A stretch of 64,000 bases of DNA, taken from positions 248,001 through 312,000 of the forward strand of contig NZ_QPMJ01000001.1 of assembly GCF_003369835.1 (NCBI RefSeq). Reading direction: 5' to 3'. Under the pieces are notes generated by a model. The model did not search any database. It saw only the letters and a program-made list of their open reading frames with translations, and had not been told where the DNA came from. The stretch is from Halorussus rarus. Its GTDB lineage: Archaea > Halobacteriota > Halobacteria > Halobacteriales > Haladaptataceae. Numbering within the stretch: the first letter of the stretch is position 1; every line of letters starts with the position of its first letter. A program made the position numbers and the translations under genes. This document shows, in pieces, positions 24,472-33,498 of this stretch.

Positions 24472-24654
24472 ATGTCCGCCGACGCCACTTTCCCCGTCGC
24501 GGCGACGCTCGCTTCGGTCGTCAACCCCGAACTGACGAGCCTCCCGCTTCGACGGAACGGCGTCGTCGGCGCGCCGGAGAACGCAGACAGGCGGACCTCC
24601 CGGGCGGATGCGCGGTCTCACCGCCCCTGTCGCGCCGCCGGGGGTGGCAGATGA
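24472..24654 (+). CDS. Possible small leader protein coupled to the response regulator
   Basis: This is a 60-residue frame opening MSADATFPVAATLASVVNPE, with strong third-position GC in its first two thirds and an Arg-rich end. Its stop overlaps the response-regulator start in an ATGA arrangement, which suggests translational coupling. The TATA box at 24431 places the transcript start about 10 nt before its ATG, so ribosomes loading at the 5' end would meet this frame first. No family is recognised. It may be a real small protein, a regulatory leader, or chance; the Arg-rich end lowers confidence. Confidence 0.4.
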   Translation: MSADATFPVAATLASVVNPELTSLPLRRNGVVGAPENADRRTSRADARSHRPCRAAGGGR

Positions 24655-25223
24655 CCGCGACCGTGCTGCTCGTCGACGACGAACCCTCGCTCACGGACGT
24701 CTACGAGTCGTGGCTGTCGGAGTACGAGGTGCTCGTCGCCCACGACGGGTCGGAGGCGCTCTCGATACTCGACCGTCGCGGCGACGGCGTCGACGTCGTC
24801 CTCCTCGACAGGCGGATGCCCGGAGCGAGCGGCGACGACGTGCTGCAGGTGGTCCGGGAGCGCGACGTCGACTGCCGCGTCGCGATGCTCACCGCGGTCG
24901 CGCCGGGGTACGACATCATCGACATGCCGTTCGACGACTACGTCACCAAACCCGTCTCGGGCGAGCAACTGCGCGAGACGGTCGAGTCGCTGCTGGCGCG
25001 GGCCGACTACGTCGACGGGCTCGACCGGTACTACGCGCTCGCCTCGAAACACGCCGCCCTGACCGCCGAGCGACCGCGACACGAGCTGGCGGAGAGCGAG
25101 ACGTTCGCGGAGCTCGAAGCGGAACTCCGTGAACTCGAACGCGACCTCGAGGACGCGGTCTCGTTCGAGGACCACGAGACGTTCCAGGGACTCCTGCTCG
25201 AAGTGTCCCGGCGAGAAGAGTAA
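24651..25223 (+). CDS. HalX-type response regulator
   Basis: This is a 190-residue protein. The receiver domain (residues 4-113) has the acidic pair in LLVDDEPSLTDV, the phospho-acceptor Asp in VVLLDRRMPGASGDD (about residue 53), Thr/Ser in AMLTAVAPGYD and Lys in DYVTKPVSGEQL. A C-terminal HalX domain follows: a helical segment with YYALASKHAAL and a coiled-coil-like end rich in Glu/Leu. There is no DNA-binding domain. HalX regulators are haloarchaeal signal-transduction proteins whose cognate kinase is usually encoded elsewhere; none is adjacent here. The start overlaps the stop of the small upstream frame. Confidence 0.9.
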   Translation: MTATVLLVDDEPSLTDVYESWLSEYEVLVAHDGSEALSILDRRGDGVDVVLLDRRMPGASGDDVLQVVRERDVDCRVAMLTAVAPGYDIIDMPFDDYVTKPVSGEQLRETVESLLARADYVDGLDRYYALASKHAALTAERPRHELAESETFAELEAELRELERDLEDAVSFEDHETFQGLLLEVSRREE

Positions 25224-25248
25224 CTTCGACGCGAACGTTTACACCGGA

Positions 25249-25268
25249 GGCCGGGACGAAGCCCGGCC
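25249..25268. terminator. Palindrome between convergent regulator and gatB
   Basis: The arms ggccggg and cccggcc pair around acgaag about 25 bp after the response-regulator stop, and about 90 bp beyond the gatB stop on the other strand. The position between convergent genes suggests a shared 3'-end hairpin. There is no T-run, so the function is uncertain. Confidence 0.4.
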
Positions 25269-25358
25269 GTGACCTGAGAACTGCCGCGAGGGCGTCGGGG
25301 CGGATGTGCGGTGCACCCCTCGCGAGAGACGGAACGTTCCTCCGCACCGCCTGCCCGC

Positions 25359-26846
25359 CTACTCGTCCAGTCGCTCGCGGAGCAGCTGGTTGACCGACCC
25401 GGGGTCGGCGCTCCCGCCGGTCTTCTGCATGACCTGGCCGACCAGGAAGTTGAGCGCGCCGCCCTCGCCGGCGTGGTAGTCCTCGACCGCGTCGGGGTTC
25501 TCGTCGATGGCCTCGTCGACGGCGCCCTCGATGGCGCCCTCGTCGGCCTTGCCCAGCCCCTCGCGCTCGATGATGGCCTCGGGGTCGTGGCCCTCGTCGA
25601 GCATCTCGCGGAGCACGACCTCCTCGGCGTTCTTGGTGGTGATCTCCTCGTCGGCGACGAGTTCGACCAGCCGCTTGAACTCGTCGAGCCGGTCGTCGAC
25701 GTCCGTGACGGCCATGTCGCGGTAGTTGAGCTCGCCCAGTAGGTTGTCCGCGACCCAGGTCGCGGCGAGGTCGGGGTCGTACTCGCCGGCCACGTCCTCG
25801 TAGAAGTCCGCGACCTGCTTCGTGGAGGTGAGCTTGCTGGCGGCCTCCGCGCTCAGGTCGTACTCCTCGCGGAAGCGCTCGCGCCGGGCGTCGGGGAGTT
25901 CGGGGATCTCGAGCTTCTGCTTCCAGTCGCTGACCTGCAGCGGCGGCAGGTCGGCCTCCCGGAAGTAGCGGTAGTCCTTCTCCTCCTCCTTCGAGCGCAT
26001 CGAGACCGTGATGCCCCGGGACTCGTCCCAGTGGCGGGTCTCCTGCTCGACCTCGCGGCCGCGCTGGACCGCGTTCTTCTGGCGCTGGGCCTCGTAGGAC
26101 AGCGCCTTCTCGGCGCCCTTGTGGCTGGAGATGTTCTTGACCTCGGTCCGGTTGGCCGCCTCGAGCGTCTCGTCGCTGACCGCGCCGTCGTCGCCGATCT
26201 CGTCGGCCTCGACCACGCTGAGGTTGGCGTCGATGCGGAGGCTCCCGTCGCGCTGGCTGTCGAACACGCCGAGGTACTCCAGGACCTCCTCGAGCTTCGC
26301 GAGGAACGCCCGGACCTCCTCGGCGCCCCGGAAGTCGGGCTCGGTCACGATCTCCATCAGCGGGACGCCCGCCCGGTTGTAGTCGACCAGGGTGTAGTCG
26401 GCGGTGTCGATGTTCCCGCCGGCGTGCTGGAGGCTTCCCGGGTCCTCCTCGAGGTGGGCGCGCTGGATGCCGACGGTCCGGCGCTCGCCCTCGACCTCCA
26501 CTTCGAGCTCGCCGTCCTGGCAGATCGGCGCGTCGTACTGGGTGATCTGGAACCCCTTCGGGAGGTCGGGGTAGAAGTAGTTCTTCCGATGGAAGGCGGT
26601 CTCCTCGGGGATGTCGGCGTCGATGGCCTTGCCGACCTTGACCGCCGACTCGACGGCCGCCTCGTTGAGGACAGGCAGCGCGCCCGGCAGGCCGAGACAC
26701 ACCGGGCATGTGTGGGTGTTCGGCTCGGCGTCGGCCACGTCGGTCGAACAGCCGCAGAAGATCTTCGTGTCCGTCTCGAGCTGGACGTGGACCTCGAGCC
26801 CGATGACGACCGCGAGGTCCGATTGCTGGACAGCCTGTGCAGTCAT
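25359..26846 (-). CDS. gatB: Asp-tRNA(Asn)/Glu-tRNA(Gln) amidotransferase subunit B
   Basis: This is a 495-residue protein. It opens with the conserved VVIGLEVHVQLETDTKIFCGCST. A zinc site follows with Cys residues in FCGCSTD and THTCPVCLGLPG (about residues 31-51). The kinase-like segment has HLEEDPGSLQH, YTLVDYNRAGVPLMEIVTEPD and SMRSKEEEKDYRYFREADLPP. A C-terminal YqeY-like tail domain is present. GatB activates the mischarged tRNA by phosphorylation for amidation with ammonia from GatA. In archaea GatCAB mainly makes Asn-tRNA, since GatDE makes Gln-tRNA. gatA and gatC are not adjacent. The ATG at 26846 starts the conserved core; an upstream extension is not coding-like. Confidence 0.95.
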   Translation of the reverse strand: MTAQAVQQSDLAVVIGLEVHVQLETDTKIFCGCSTDVADAEPNTHTCPVCLGLPGALPVLNEAAVESAVKVGKAIDADIPEETAFHRKNYFYPDLPKGFQITQYDAPICQDGELEVEVEGERRTVGIQRAHLEEDPGSLQHAGGNIDTADYTLVDYNRAGVPLMEIVTEPDFRGAEEVRAFLAKLEEVLEYLGVFDSQRDGSLRIDANLSVVEADEIGDDGAVSDETLEAANRTEVKNISSHKGAEKALSYEAQRQKNAVQRGREVEQETRHWDESRGITVSMRSKEEEKDYRYFREADLPPLQVSDWKQKLEIPELPDARRERFREEYDLSAEAASKLTSTKQVADFYEDVAGEYDPDLAATWVADNLLGELNYRDMAVTDVDDRLDEFKRLVELVADEEITTKNAEEVVLREMLDEGHDPEAIIEREGLGKADEGAIEGAVDEAIDENPDAVEDYHAGEGGALNFLVGQVMQKTGGSADPGSVNQLLRERLDE

Positions 26847-27045
26847 TACCCGCCCGTTCGCGGCGGCGCCGCTAAAGACTAACGAACGCCGGTCACACGA
26901 CGCACGCCGGTCCGCGCGGCGCAGAGTCGTCTGTCGAACTCGGCTGGTACGTCTGCAGCGCGGCGGTCCGTCCACCGCCGATATGGTAAAAATTACTACA
27001 TTCGTCTGACGTACGTTTATGGTCCTGCCGTGGGCCATCACGGAC

Positions 27046-27363
27046 ATGAGCGACCAAGACGAGCGCGTCGAGGAACTCGAATCGAAGGTCGAGCGACTCG
27101 AGGCGACCGTACACGGACTGACCGAGGAGCTGGTGGAGGTCCACGACCGGCTCGAGACGCTCGAGGGGGCCGCGGCCGACGCGGCGACCGACGGCTCGGC
27201 TTCGGCGGCGAGCGGGTCGGGAGCCCAACAGTCCACGACGACGGAGCAGACCGACGCTCGCGGCCGAAACGCCGAGAACGACGAGGCTAAAAGCGACGAG
27301 TCCCAGGAAGAAGACGAGACGGGGGAGGACTCCGGGTTGGGCGACGACATCATCGTCGCCTGA
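27046..27363 (+). CDS. Small coiled-coil protein upstream of smc
   Basis: This is a 105-residue protein. An N-terminal coiled coil (DERVEELESKVERLEATVHGL, about residues 4-45) is followed by an acidic, Ser/Thr/Gln-rich disordered tail ending GLGDDIIVA. The ATG at 27046 is preferred: a TATA-like tttatgg at 27014-27020 lies 26-30 nt upstream. A start at 27019 is also possible from a second box (taaaaatta near 26990). It ends 24 bp before smc on the same strand, so it is likely in the condensin operon. I recall uncharacterised haloarchaeal proteins of this type beside smc, but no function. Confidence 0.75.
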   Translation: MSDQDERVEELESKVERLEATVHGLTEELVEVHDRLETLEGAAADAATDGSASAASGSGAQQSTTTEQTDARGRNAENDEAKSDESQEEDETGEDSGLGDDIIVA

Positions 27364-27387
27364 CGGGAGCCCCACGTACGAGCAACC

Positions 27388-30300
27388 ATGCACATCAAAA
27401 AGCTCGTCCTGGATAACTTCAAGAGCTTCGGACGACGCACCGAGATTCCGTTCTACGAGGATTTCACGACCGTTTCGGGTCCGAACGGCTCGGGGAAGAG
27501 CAACATCATCGACAGCGTCCTGTTCGCGCTGGGCCTGGCCCGGACGCGGGGCATCCGCGCCGAGAAGCTGACCGACCTCATCTACAATCCCGGCCACGCC
27601 GACAGTAGCGAGGAGTCGAACGGGACGCGGGAGGCCAGCGTCGAGGTCGTGCTGGACAACAGCGACGGCGTGCTCGAGCGTGCGCAGGTGGTCAACGCCG
27701 CGGGGTCGGAGAACGTCGACGCCGTCGACGAGATCACCATCAAGCGCCGGGTCAAGGAGACCGACGACAACTACTACTCCTACTACTACCTCAACGGGCG
27801 GTCGGTCAACCTCTCGGACATCCAGGACCTGCTGGCGCAGGCCGGGGTGACGCCGGAGGGGTACAACGTGGTCATGCAGGGTGACGTGACCGAGATCATC
27901 AACATGACGCCCCACGAGCGCCGCCAGATCATCGACGAGATCGCCGGCGTCGCGGAGTTCGACGCGAAGAAGGAGGACGCCCTGGCGGAGCTCGAGACCG
28001 TCAAAGAGCGCATCGACGAGGCCGAGCTCCGGATCGAGGAGAAGCAGGAGCGGCTCGACCAGCTGGCCGACGAGCGCGAGACCGCCCTGGAGTACCAGGG
28101 CCTGCGCGACGAGAAGCAGGAGTACGAGGGCCACCTCAGGGCCGCCGAGCTCGAGGAGAAGCGCGAGGACCTCGCGCACACCCGCGAGGACATCGCAGAC
28201 CGGAAGGACGAACTGGCCGACCTCCAGCAGGAGTTAGACGAACGCCAGGGCAAGGTCATCCGGCTCGAGGACGAGCTGGAGGAGCTCAACGCCGAAATCG
28301 AACGGAAAGGCGAGGACGAGCAGCTCCGCATCAAGAGCGAGATAGAGGAGGTCAAGGGCGAGATCTCGCGGCTCGAGGACGCCATCGAGTCGGCCGAGGA
28401 GAAGATCCAGGACGCCGAGAACACCCGACGGCAGGCGTTCGTGGAGATCGACCGCAAGCAGGAGGACGTCGAGGAGCTCGAGGGCGACATCCGCGACATC
28501 AAGATCGAGAAGTCCTCGGTCAAGGCCGACGTCCAGGAGAAGGAGTCCGAACTCGCGGAGGTCGAGGCGGAGATCGACGCCATCGACACGGAGTACGACG
28601 AGGTGAAGGCCGACCTCGCCGAGCGCAAGGACGAACTCGAGGAGCACAAGAGCGAGAAGAACGACCTCCAGCGCGAGAAGGACCGACTCGTCGACGAGGC
28701 CCGGCGGCGGTCGAACGCCGAGAGCGAGAAGGAGCAGGAACTCGACGAGGCGCGCGAGTCCATTCCGGAACTGGAGACCAAGCTCGACGACCTGGAGGAC
28801 GAGCTGGCGAAGGCCGAGCGCAACCGCGCTCAGATAGACGACGTCGTCGAGGACTTAAAACAGGAGAAGCGCGAGCTCCAGGACGACCTCGACGACGTCG
28901 AGGACGAGATCCAGGCCAAGCAGCAGGAGTACGCCGAGCTCGAGGCGAAGGCCGACCAGAGCGGCGACTCCTCGTTCGGTCGGGCGGTCTCGACCGTCCT
29001 GAACGCCGGCATGGAGGGCGTCCACGGCGCGGTCGCCCAGCTCGGCAGCGTCGCCGGGAAGCACGCCACCGCCTGCGAGACGGCGGCCGGCGGCCGGCTC
29101 GCCAACGTCGTCGTGGACGACGACGGCGTCGGCCAGCGCTGCATCGAGCACCTCAAGTCTCGGAACGCCGGCCGGGCGACGTTCCTCCCGCTGACCGAGA
29201 TGCACACGCGAAACCTCCCGTCGGCGCCCTCGATGCCCGGCGTGGTGGACTTCGCGTACAACCTCGTGGACTTCGACTCCGAGTACGCGGGCGTGTTCGC
29301 CTACGTGCTCGGCGACACGCTGGTCGTCGAGGACATGGAGACCGCCCGCGACCTGATGGGCGACTACCGGCTGGTGACCCTGGAGGGCGAACTGGTCGAG
29401 AAGAGCGGCGCGATGACCGGCGGGTCGAAGTCCGGGTCGCGCTACTCGTTCTCGAAGTCCGGCGAGGGCCAGCTCGAGCGGGTCGCCCAGCGCATCAACG
29501 AGCTCGAGGACGAGCGCCGGTCGATCCGGGAGGACGTCCGAGACGTCGAGGACCGGCTCGACGACGCCCGCGACCGCAAGAGCGACGCCACCGACCAGGT
29601 CCGGTCCATCGAGTCGGACGTCGAGCGAACCGAGGCGGAGCTGACCGACGCCGAGGAGCGCATCGACGAGCTCGAGGCCGAACTCGAGGAGCTGGCGGCC
29701 GAGCGCGAGGAGGTCAACGAGCAGATGGCCGAGGTCGAGGAGCGGATCGACGAGCGCGACGACGCCATCGCCGAGGTCGAGGCCGCCATCGCGGAGCTGG
29801 AGACCGAGCTCCAGGACTCCCGGATTCCGGAGCTCACCGCCGAGGCCGAGGATATCGAGGGCGACATCGACGACCTCGAGGACCGCGTCGACGAGCTCGA
29901 CGGCGAGCTCAACGAGCTCCAGCTCGAGAAGCAGTACGCCGAGGAGGCCATCGAGGACCTCCACGACGACATCGAGACGGCCCAGAACCGGAAGGCCGAG
30001 CAGGAGGAGAAGATCGCCGACCTCGAGAGCAAGATCGACGACCAGGAGTCGCTGCTCGAGGAGAAGCGCGAGGCGGTCGCCGAACTCGAGGACGAGCTCG
30101 CCGACCTCAAGGACGACCGCCAGGACGTCAAGGACGACCTCCGGGAGGCCCAGCAGGCCCGCGACGAGAAGCAGAACGAGGTCGAGACGGTCGAGAACCG
30201 CCTCGAGAGCCTCCGGCGCAGCGAAGAGCGGCTGGAGGAGGACGTCGCCGAGCTCGAGGCGGAGGTCGGCGAGTACGAGGCCGACGAGATTCCCGACCTC

Positions 30301-30975
30301 AAGGAGGTCGAGAAGAACATCGAGCGCCTCGAGCGCCAGATGGAGGAGCTCGAACCGGTCAACATGCTCGCCATCGACGAGTACGACGACGTGAAGTCCG
30401 ACCTCGACGACATCGAGGAGCGCAAGTCGGTGCTCGTCGAGGAGCGGGAGGCCATCCGCGATCGCATCGACTCCTACGAGGACCAGAAGAAGGCGACGTT
30501 CATGGACGCCTACGAGGCCATCGACGACCAGTTCCAGGACATCTTCGAGCGGCTCTCGAACGGGACCGGCGACCTCCACCTCGAGGACCCCGAGGACCCC
30601 TTCGAGGGCGGGCTCACGATGAAGGCCCAGCCGGCCGACAAGCCCATCCAGCGCCTCGACGCGATGTCGGGCGGCGAGAAGAGCCTGACCGCGCTCGCGT
30701 TCATCTTCGCCATCCAGCGGTACAACCCCGCGCCGTTCTACGCGCTCGACGAGGTCGACGCCTTCCTCGACGCCGCGAACGCCGAGCGGGTCGGCGAGAT
30801 GGTCGACGAGCTCGCGGGCGACGCCCAGTTCATCGTCGTCAGCCACCGCTCGGCCATGATGGAGCGCTCCGAGCGCGCCATCGGCGTCACGATGCAGGGC
30901 GACAACGTCAGCACCGTGACCGGCATCCAGCTCGGTGACGGCGACGGCGACGAGGAGGTACCCGCCGATGACTAG
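27388..30975 (+). CDS. smc: Chromosome segregation ATPase SMC
   Basis: This is a 1195-residue protein, full length for the family. Walker A is GPNGSGKSN (residues 31-39). Two long coiled-coil arms flank a hinge domain at about residues 540-685 (GVHGAVAQLGSVAGKHATAC, then GGSKSGSRYSFSKSG). The C-terminal head has the ABC signature MSGGEKSLTALAF (about residue 1092) and Walker B FYALDEVDAFLD (about residue 1117). SMC dimers with ScpA extrude DNA loops and organise the chromosome. scpA overlaps its end by 8 bp, so the two are co-translated. Coiled-coil Glu/Asp content is very high, an adaptation to salt. Confidence 0.97.
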   Translation: MHIKKLVLDNFKSFGRRTEIPFYEDFTTVSGPNGSGKSNIIDSVLFALGLARTRGIRAEKLTDLIYNPGHADSSEESNGTREASVEVVLDNSDGVLERAQVVNAAGSENVDAVDEITIKRRVKETDDNYYSYYYLNGRSVNLSDIQDLLAQAGVTPEGYNVVMQGDVTEIINMTPHERRQIIDEIAGVAEFDAKKEDALAELETVKERIDEAELRIEEKQERLDQLADERETALEYQGLRDEKQEYEGHLRAAELEEKREDLAHTREDIADRKDELADLQQELDERQGKVIRLEDELEELNAEIERKGEDEQLRIKSEIEEVKGEISRLEDAIESAEEKIQDAENTRRQAFVEIDRKQEDVEELEGDIRDIKIEKSSVKADVQEKESELAEVEAEIDAIDTEYDEVKADLAERKDELEEHKSEKNDLQREKDRLVDEARRRSNAESEKEQELDEARESIPELETKLDDLEDELAKAERNRAQIDDVVEDLKQEKRELQDDLDDVEDEIQAKQQEYAELEAKADQSGDSSFGRAVSTVLNAGMEGVHGAVAQLGSVAGKHATACETAAGGRLANVVVDDDGVGQRCIEHLKSRNAGRATFLPLTEMHTRNLPSAPSMPGVVDFAYNLVDFDSEYAGVFAYVLGDTLVVEDMETARDLMGDYRLVTLEGELVEKSGAMTGGSKSGSRYSFSKSGEGQLERVAQRINELEDERRSIREDVRDVEDRLDDARDRKSDATDQVRSIESDVERTEAELTDAEERIDELEAELEELAAEREEVNEQMAEVEERIDERDDAIAEVEAAIAELETELQDSRIPELTAEAEDIEGDIDDLEDRVDELDGELNELQLEKQYAEEAIEDLHDDIETAQNRKAEQEEKIADLESKIDDQESLLEEKREAVAELEDELADLKDDRQDVKDDLREAQQARDEKQNEVETVENRLESLRRSEERLEEDVAELEAEVGEYEADEIPDLKEVEKNIERLERQMEELEPVNMLAIDEYDDVKSDLDDIEERKSVLVEEREAIRDRIDSYEDQKKATFMDAYEAIDDQFQDIFERLSNGTGDLHLEDPEDPFEGGLTMKAQPADKPIQRLDAMSGGEKSLTALAFIFAIQRYNPAPFYALDEVDAFLDAANAERVGEMVDELAGDAQFIVVSHRSAMMERSERAIGVTMQGDNVSTVTGIQLGDGDGDEEVPADD

Positions 30976-32083
30976 CAAGATTCCGGAGGAATCTCGGGAT
31001 ACGAGCGGCGAAACCGCGAGTAACGAGACCCCGGCGGAATCCGGACCCGAAAAGGACGCGCGCACGGACGGCGGCGAGATTCCGCTCAACATCGCAGGTC
31101 ACGAGGAGGAGAAGCGAAAGCGCGAGGGGGACGAGGCCGACCCCTTCGGGGCGGACGACGAGTCGGCCGACGGCACCCAATCGGACTCCGAGCAGGACGC
31201 ATCCGAGGGCGAGGTCGACGAGTCGGACGCCATCCTGTCCGACGAACTCGACGTGGATCCCGACCCGTCCGACGAGGAGGCCGAACCCGTCGAGCTGCTG
31301 GTCCAGCTGGCCGAGGACGGCGAGATCGAGCCGTGGGACATCGACATCGTCCGGGTGACCGACAAGTTCCTCGACCGGCTCGACGGGGCCGACCTCCGGA
31401 CCTCGGGCCGGGCGCTGTTCTACGCCAGCGTGCTGCTCCGGATGAAGAGCGACGCGATGCTGGCCGACGACGACGAGGACGAGGAGCCCGAGGACCCGTG
31501 GGACGAGTGGGGCCCGGGTGCGGACGCCCCGATGGACCCCGCGGACGGCGACTTCGCGGACTTCGACCCGGTGGCCAAGCTCGAGGACGAGATGGAGCGC
31601 CGGCTCGACCGCAAGACCGCCCGCGGGACGCCCGAGACCCTCGACGAGCTGGTCCACGAGCTCCGGGAGCGCGAGCGCGGGTCGTGGTGGAAGGACTCGC
31701 GGAGCTACGACACCAGCGACTCGCCGTCGGGGTTCCAGCGCGGGACCCAGACGCTCGACTACCGGATGGACGACGACATGCGGGTCGACGAGGAGCCCTC
31801 GGCCGACGACGTGACCGGCACGGCCCACGAGGAGGACATCGAGGCGGTCATCGACGTGGTGCGCGAGGAGCTGCGCAACCACTACGACCGGGGCCGCGAC
31901 GAGGTGCTGTACGCCGAGATCGACGAGATCGGCGGGACGCGCATCGAGACGTTCCTGGCGATCCTCTTCCTCTCGCACCGCGGCGCGGTCACCCTGGAGC
32001 AGGACGACCTGTTCGGCGACCTCTGGGTCATCGACGCCGAGGCGACCGACGGGACCGAGACCCCCGAGGCCATCGCCGACTAG
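30968..32083 (+). CDS. scpA: Segregation and condensation protein A (kleisin)
   Basis: This is a 371-residue kleisin. A disordered acidic N-terminal extension of about 95 residues precedes the ScpA core, which starts at about residue 99 (EPVELLVQLAEDGEIEPWDIDIVRVTDKFLDRL) and includes the segment RALFYASVLLRMKSDAML. A long acidic insert follows, and the C-terminal winged helix (EVLYAEIDEIGGTRIETFLAILFLSHRGAVTLEQDDLFGDLWV, about residues 310-352) should bind the SMC head. It bridges the two SMC heads. The start lies inside the smc stop region. No scpB gene is adjacent; haloarchaea commonly lack or relocate it. Confidence 0.93.
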   Translation: MTSKIPEESRDTSGETASNETPAESGPEKDARTDGGEIPLNIAGHEEEKRKREGDEADPFGADDESADGTQSDSEQDASEGEVDESDAILSDELDVDPDPSDEEAEPVELLVQLAEDGEIEPWDIDIVRVTDKFLDRLDGADLRTSGRALFYASVLLRMKSDAMLADDDEDEEPEDPWDEWGPGADAPMDPADGDFADFDPVAKLEDEMERRLDRKTARGTPETLDELVHELRERERGSWWKDSRSYDTSDSPSGFQRGTQTLDYRMDDDMRVDEEPSADDVTGTAHEEDIEAVIDVVREELRNHYDRGRDEVLYAEIDEIGGTRIETFLAILFLSHRGAVTLEQDDLFGDLWVIDAEATDGTETPEAIAD

Positions 32084-32176
32084 GCGACCTCGCCGCCGCA
32101 CTCGCCGACGCGATTCTGCCCCGTGTCGAGACACGGCCCACAAGAGACAAACTCAGGGAGTGCCAACCGGTAACGC

Positions 32177-32542
32177 ATGAACAGCGACCCGTCGGACCTC
32201 GTTTCGGACCTGCGGGAGGACGTCGGCGAGGGGCTGCGCGTCGTCGCCGGGTACACGGCCGAGGGCTACGAACTCCACTACGTCCGGGAGGACATCAGAC
32301 CGCGGGTCGAGGAGATGAACACCGACCGAATCCATCGGGAGCTGGTGCTCCAGGGCGTCGGGCGGGAGTACCTCGAGGACCTGTTCGACGCCGGCCCGCT
32401 CCAGTGCTCGGTCCACCGGTTCGAGGAACTCACCGCCTACCACTTCGTGCGGACCGAGAAGACGGGCGGGTACGTCAGCGCCGACTCGGACGCGTCGGTC
32501 CGGCTCGAGTCGCTGGTCGAGACGGTCGGCCGCCACCTGTGA
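32177..32542 (+). CDS. Conserved haloarchaeal protein of unknown function
   Basis: This is a 121-residue cytoplasmic protein. It has an alpha/beta pattern: GEGLRVVAGYTAEGYELHYV (about residues 17-36), a helical REYLEDLFDAG and a strand pair FEELTAYHFVRTEKTGGYVS. The pattern GYTxxGYELHYVRxDI, with a C-terminal Thr/Tyr strand, recurs in haloarchaeal proteins of unknown function (DUF7522-like, from memory). Ninety-three bases separate it from scpA, so it may have its own promoter. No catalytic residues can be named. Confidence 0.75.
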   Translation: MNSDPSDLVSDLREDVGEGLRVVAGYTAEGYELHYVREDIRPRVEEMNTDRIHRELVLQGVGREYLEDLFDAGPLQCSVHRFEELTAYHFVRTEKTGGYVSADSDASVRLESLVETVGRHL

Positions 32543-32593
32543 CGCCCGCCGGTGGGCGTTCCACCGACCGGACGCCGACCCCGGGTCGCCCCG

Positions 32594-33448
32594 TCAGCCC
32601 AGGTACTCGCCGACGAACGGCTCGACGCGCTCGCGGGTCTCGTCGGGGATCGCCTCGGTCGGCGTGTTGATGGTCCCCTCGAGCGCCGACCCGCAGTCGC
32701 AGTCGCGCTCGTCGGGCATGTTCCGGATTGCGTGCTCGACGACCTCCTTGATCGCGTCCTCGTTCTCGGCGGCGTTGTCCAGTACCTCCTGGAGCGTGAC
32801 CTCGCTGTCCTCCTTCCAGACGTCGTAGTCGGTGACGCCCGTGACGGTGGCGTAGCAGAGCTCGGCCTCGCGGGCCAGCTTGGCCTCCGGAATCGTGGTC
32901 ATCCCGATGACGTCCCAGCCCTGGTCGCGGTAGAACTCGCTCTCGGCGCGGGTCGAGTACTGCGGCCCCTCGATGCAGACGTAGGTGCCGCCCTGCTCCG
33001 ACTCCGCGTCGGTCGCGGTCTGGCACGAGTCGGCGAGGTGGTCGACCATGTGCGGGCAGTACGGGTCGGCGAACGGCATGTGGACCACGATGCCGTCGCC
33101 GAAGAACGTCGCGTCGCGGTGCTTGGTCCGGTCGAATATCTGGTCGGGGACCACGAGCGTCTGGGGCGGCAGGTCCTCGCGCAGGCTCCCGACCGCGTTC
33201 GAGGAGAGCACGCGCTCGACGCCGACCCGCTTGAGCGCGTAGATGTTGGCCTTGTACGGCGCGTTGGTCGGCGTGTGCTGGTGGTCGGGGCCGTGGCGCG
33301 GCAGGAACGCGACCTCCTCGCCCGCCAGCTCGCCGATGGTCACGGGCGCGCTCGGGTCGCCGAACGGCGTGGTGATCTCCTCCTCGCGGGTGTTCTCCAG
33401 CGGGAGCGCTTCGTAGATACCGCTGCCACCGATGAAGCCGATCGTCAT
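32594..33448 (-). CDS. mtnP: S-methyl-5'-thioadenosine phosphorylase
   Basis: This is a 284-residue nucleoside phosphorylase of the archaeal MTAP branch. Landmarks are the phosphate loop GFIGGSGIYEALPLE (residues 4-18), PRHGPDHQHTPTNAPYKANI (about residues 50-69), SSNAVGSLREDLPP, CIEGPQYSTRAESEFYRDQGWDVIGMTTIPEAKLAREAE (about residues 158-197), and TDYDVWKE near residue 212. It cleaves methylthioadenosine to adenine and methylthioribose-1-phosphate in purine and methionine salvage. The Cys pair CDCG near the C-terminus may stabilise the enzyme. A phosphoribosyltransferase lies two genes away on the same strand, consistent with a purine salvage cluster. Confidence 0.95.
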   Translation of the reverse strand: MTIGFIGGSGIYEALPLENTREEEITTPFGDPSAPVTIGELAGEEVAFLPRHGPDHQHTPTNAPYKANIYALKRVGVERVLSSNAVGSLREDLPPQTLVVPDQIFDRTKHRDATFFGDGIVVHMPFADPYCPHMVDHLADSCQTATDAESEQGGTYVCIEGPQYSTRAESEFYRDQGWDVIGMTTIPEAKLAREAELCYATVTGVTDYDVWKEDSEVTLQEVLDNAAENEDAIKEVVEHAIRNMPDERDCDCGSALEGTINTPTEAIPDETRERVEPFVGEYLG

Positions 33449-33498
33449 GGGATATACTCCAGGCGGCGGCTACTAAACGCCTGCTCTTCTCGGTCGGA

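Noticed and set aside
28855-31092. Long minus-strand frame opposite smc
   Set aside because: Leu/Val/Asp-rich shadow of the SMC coiled coil; no start, promoter or domain of its own.
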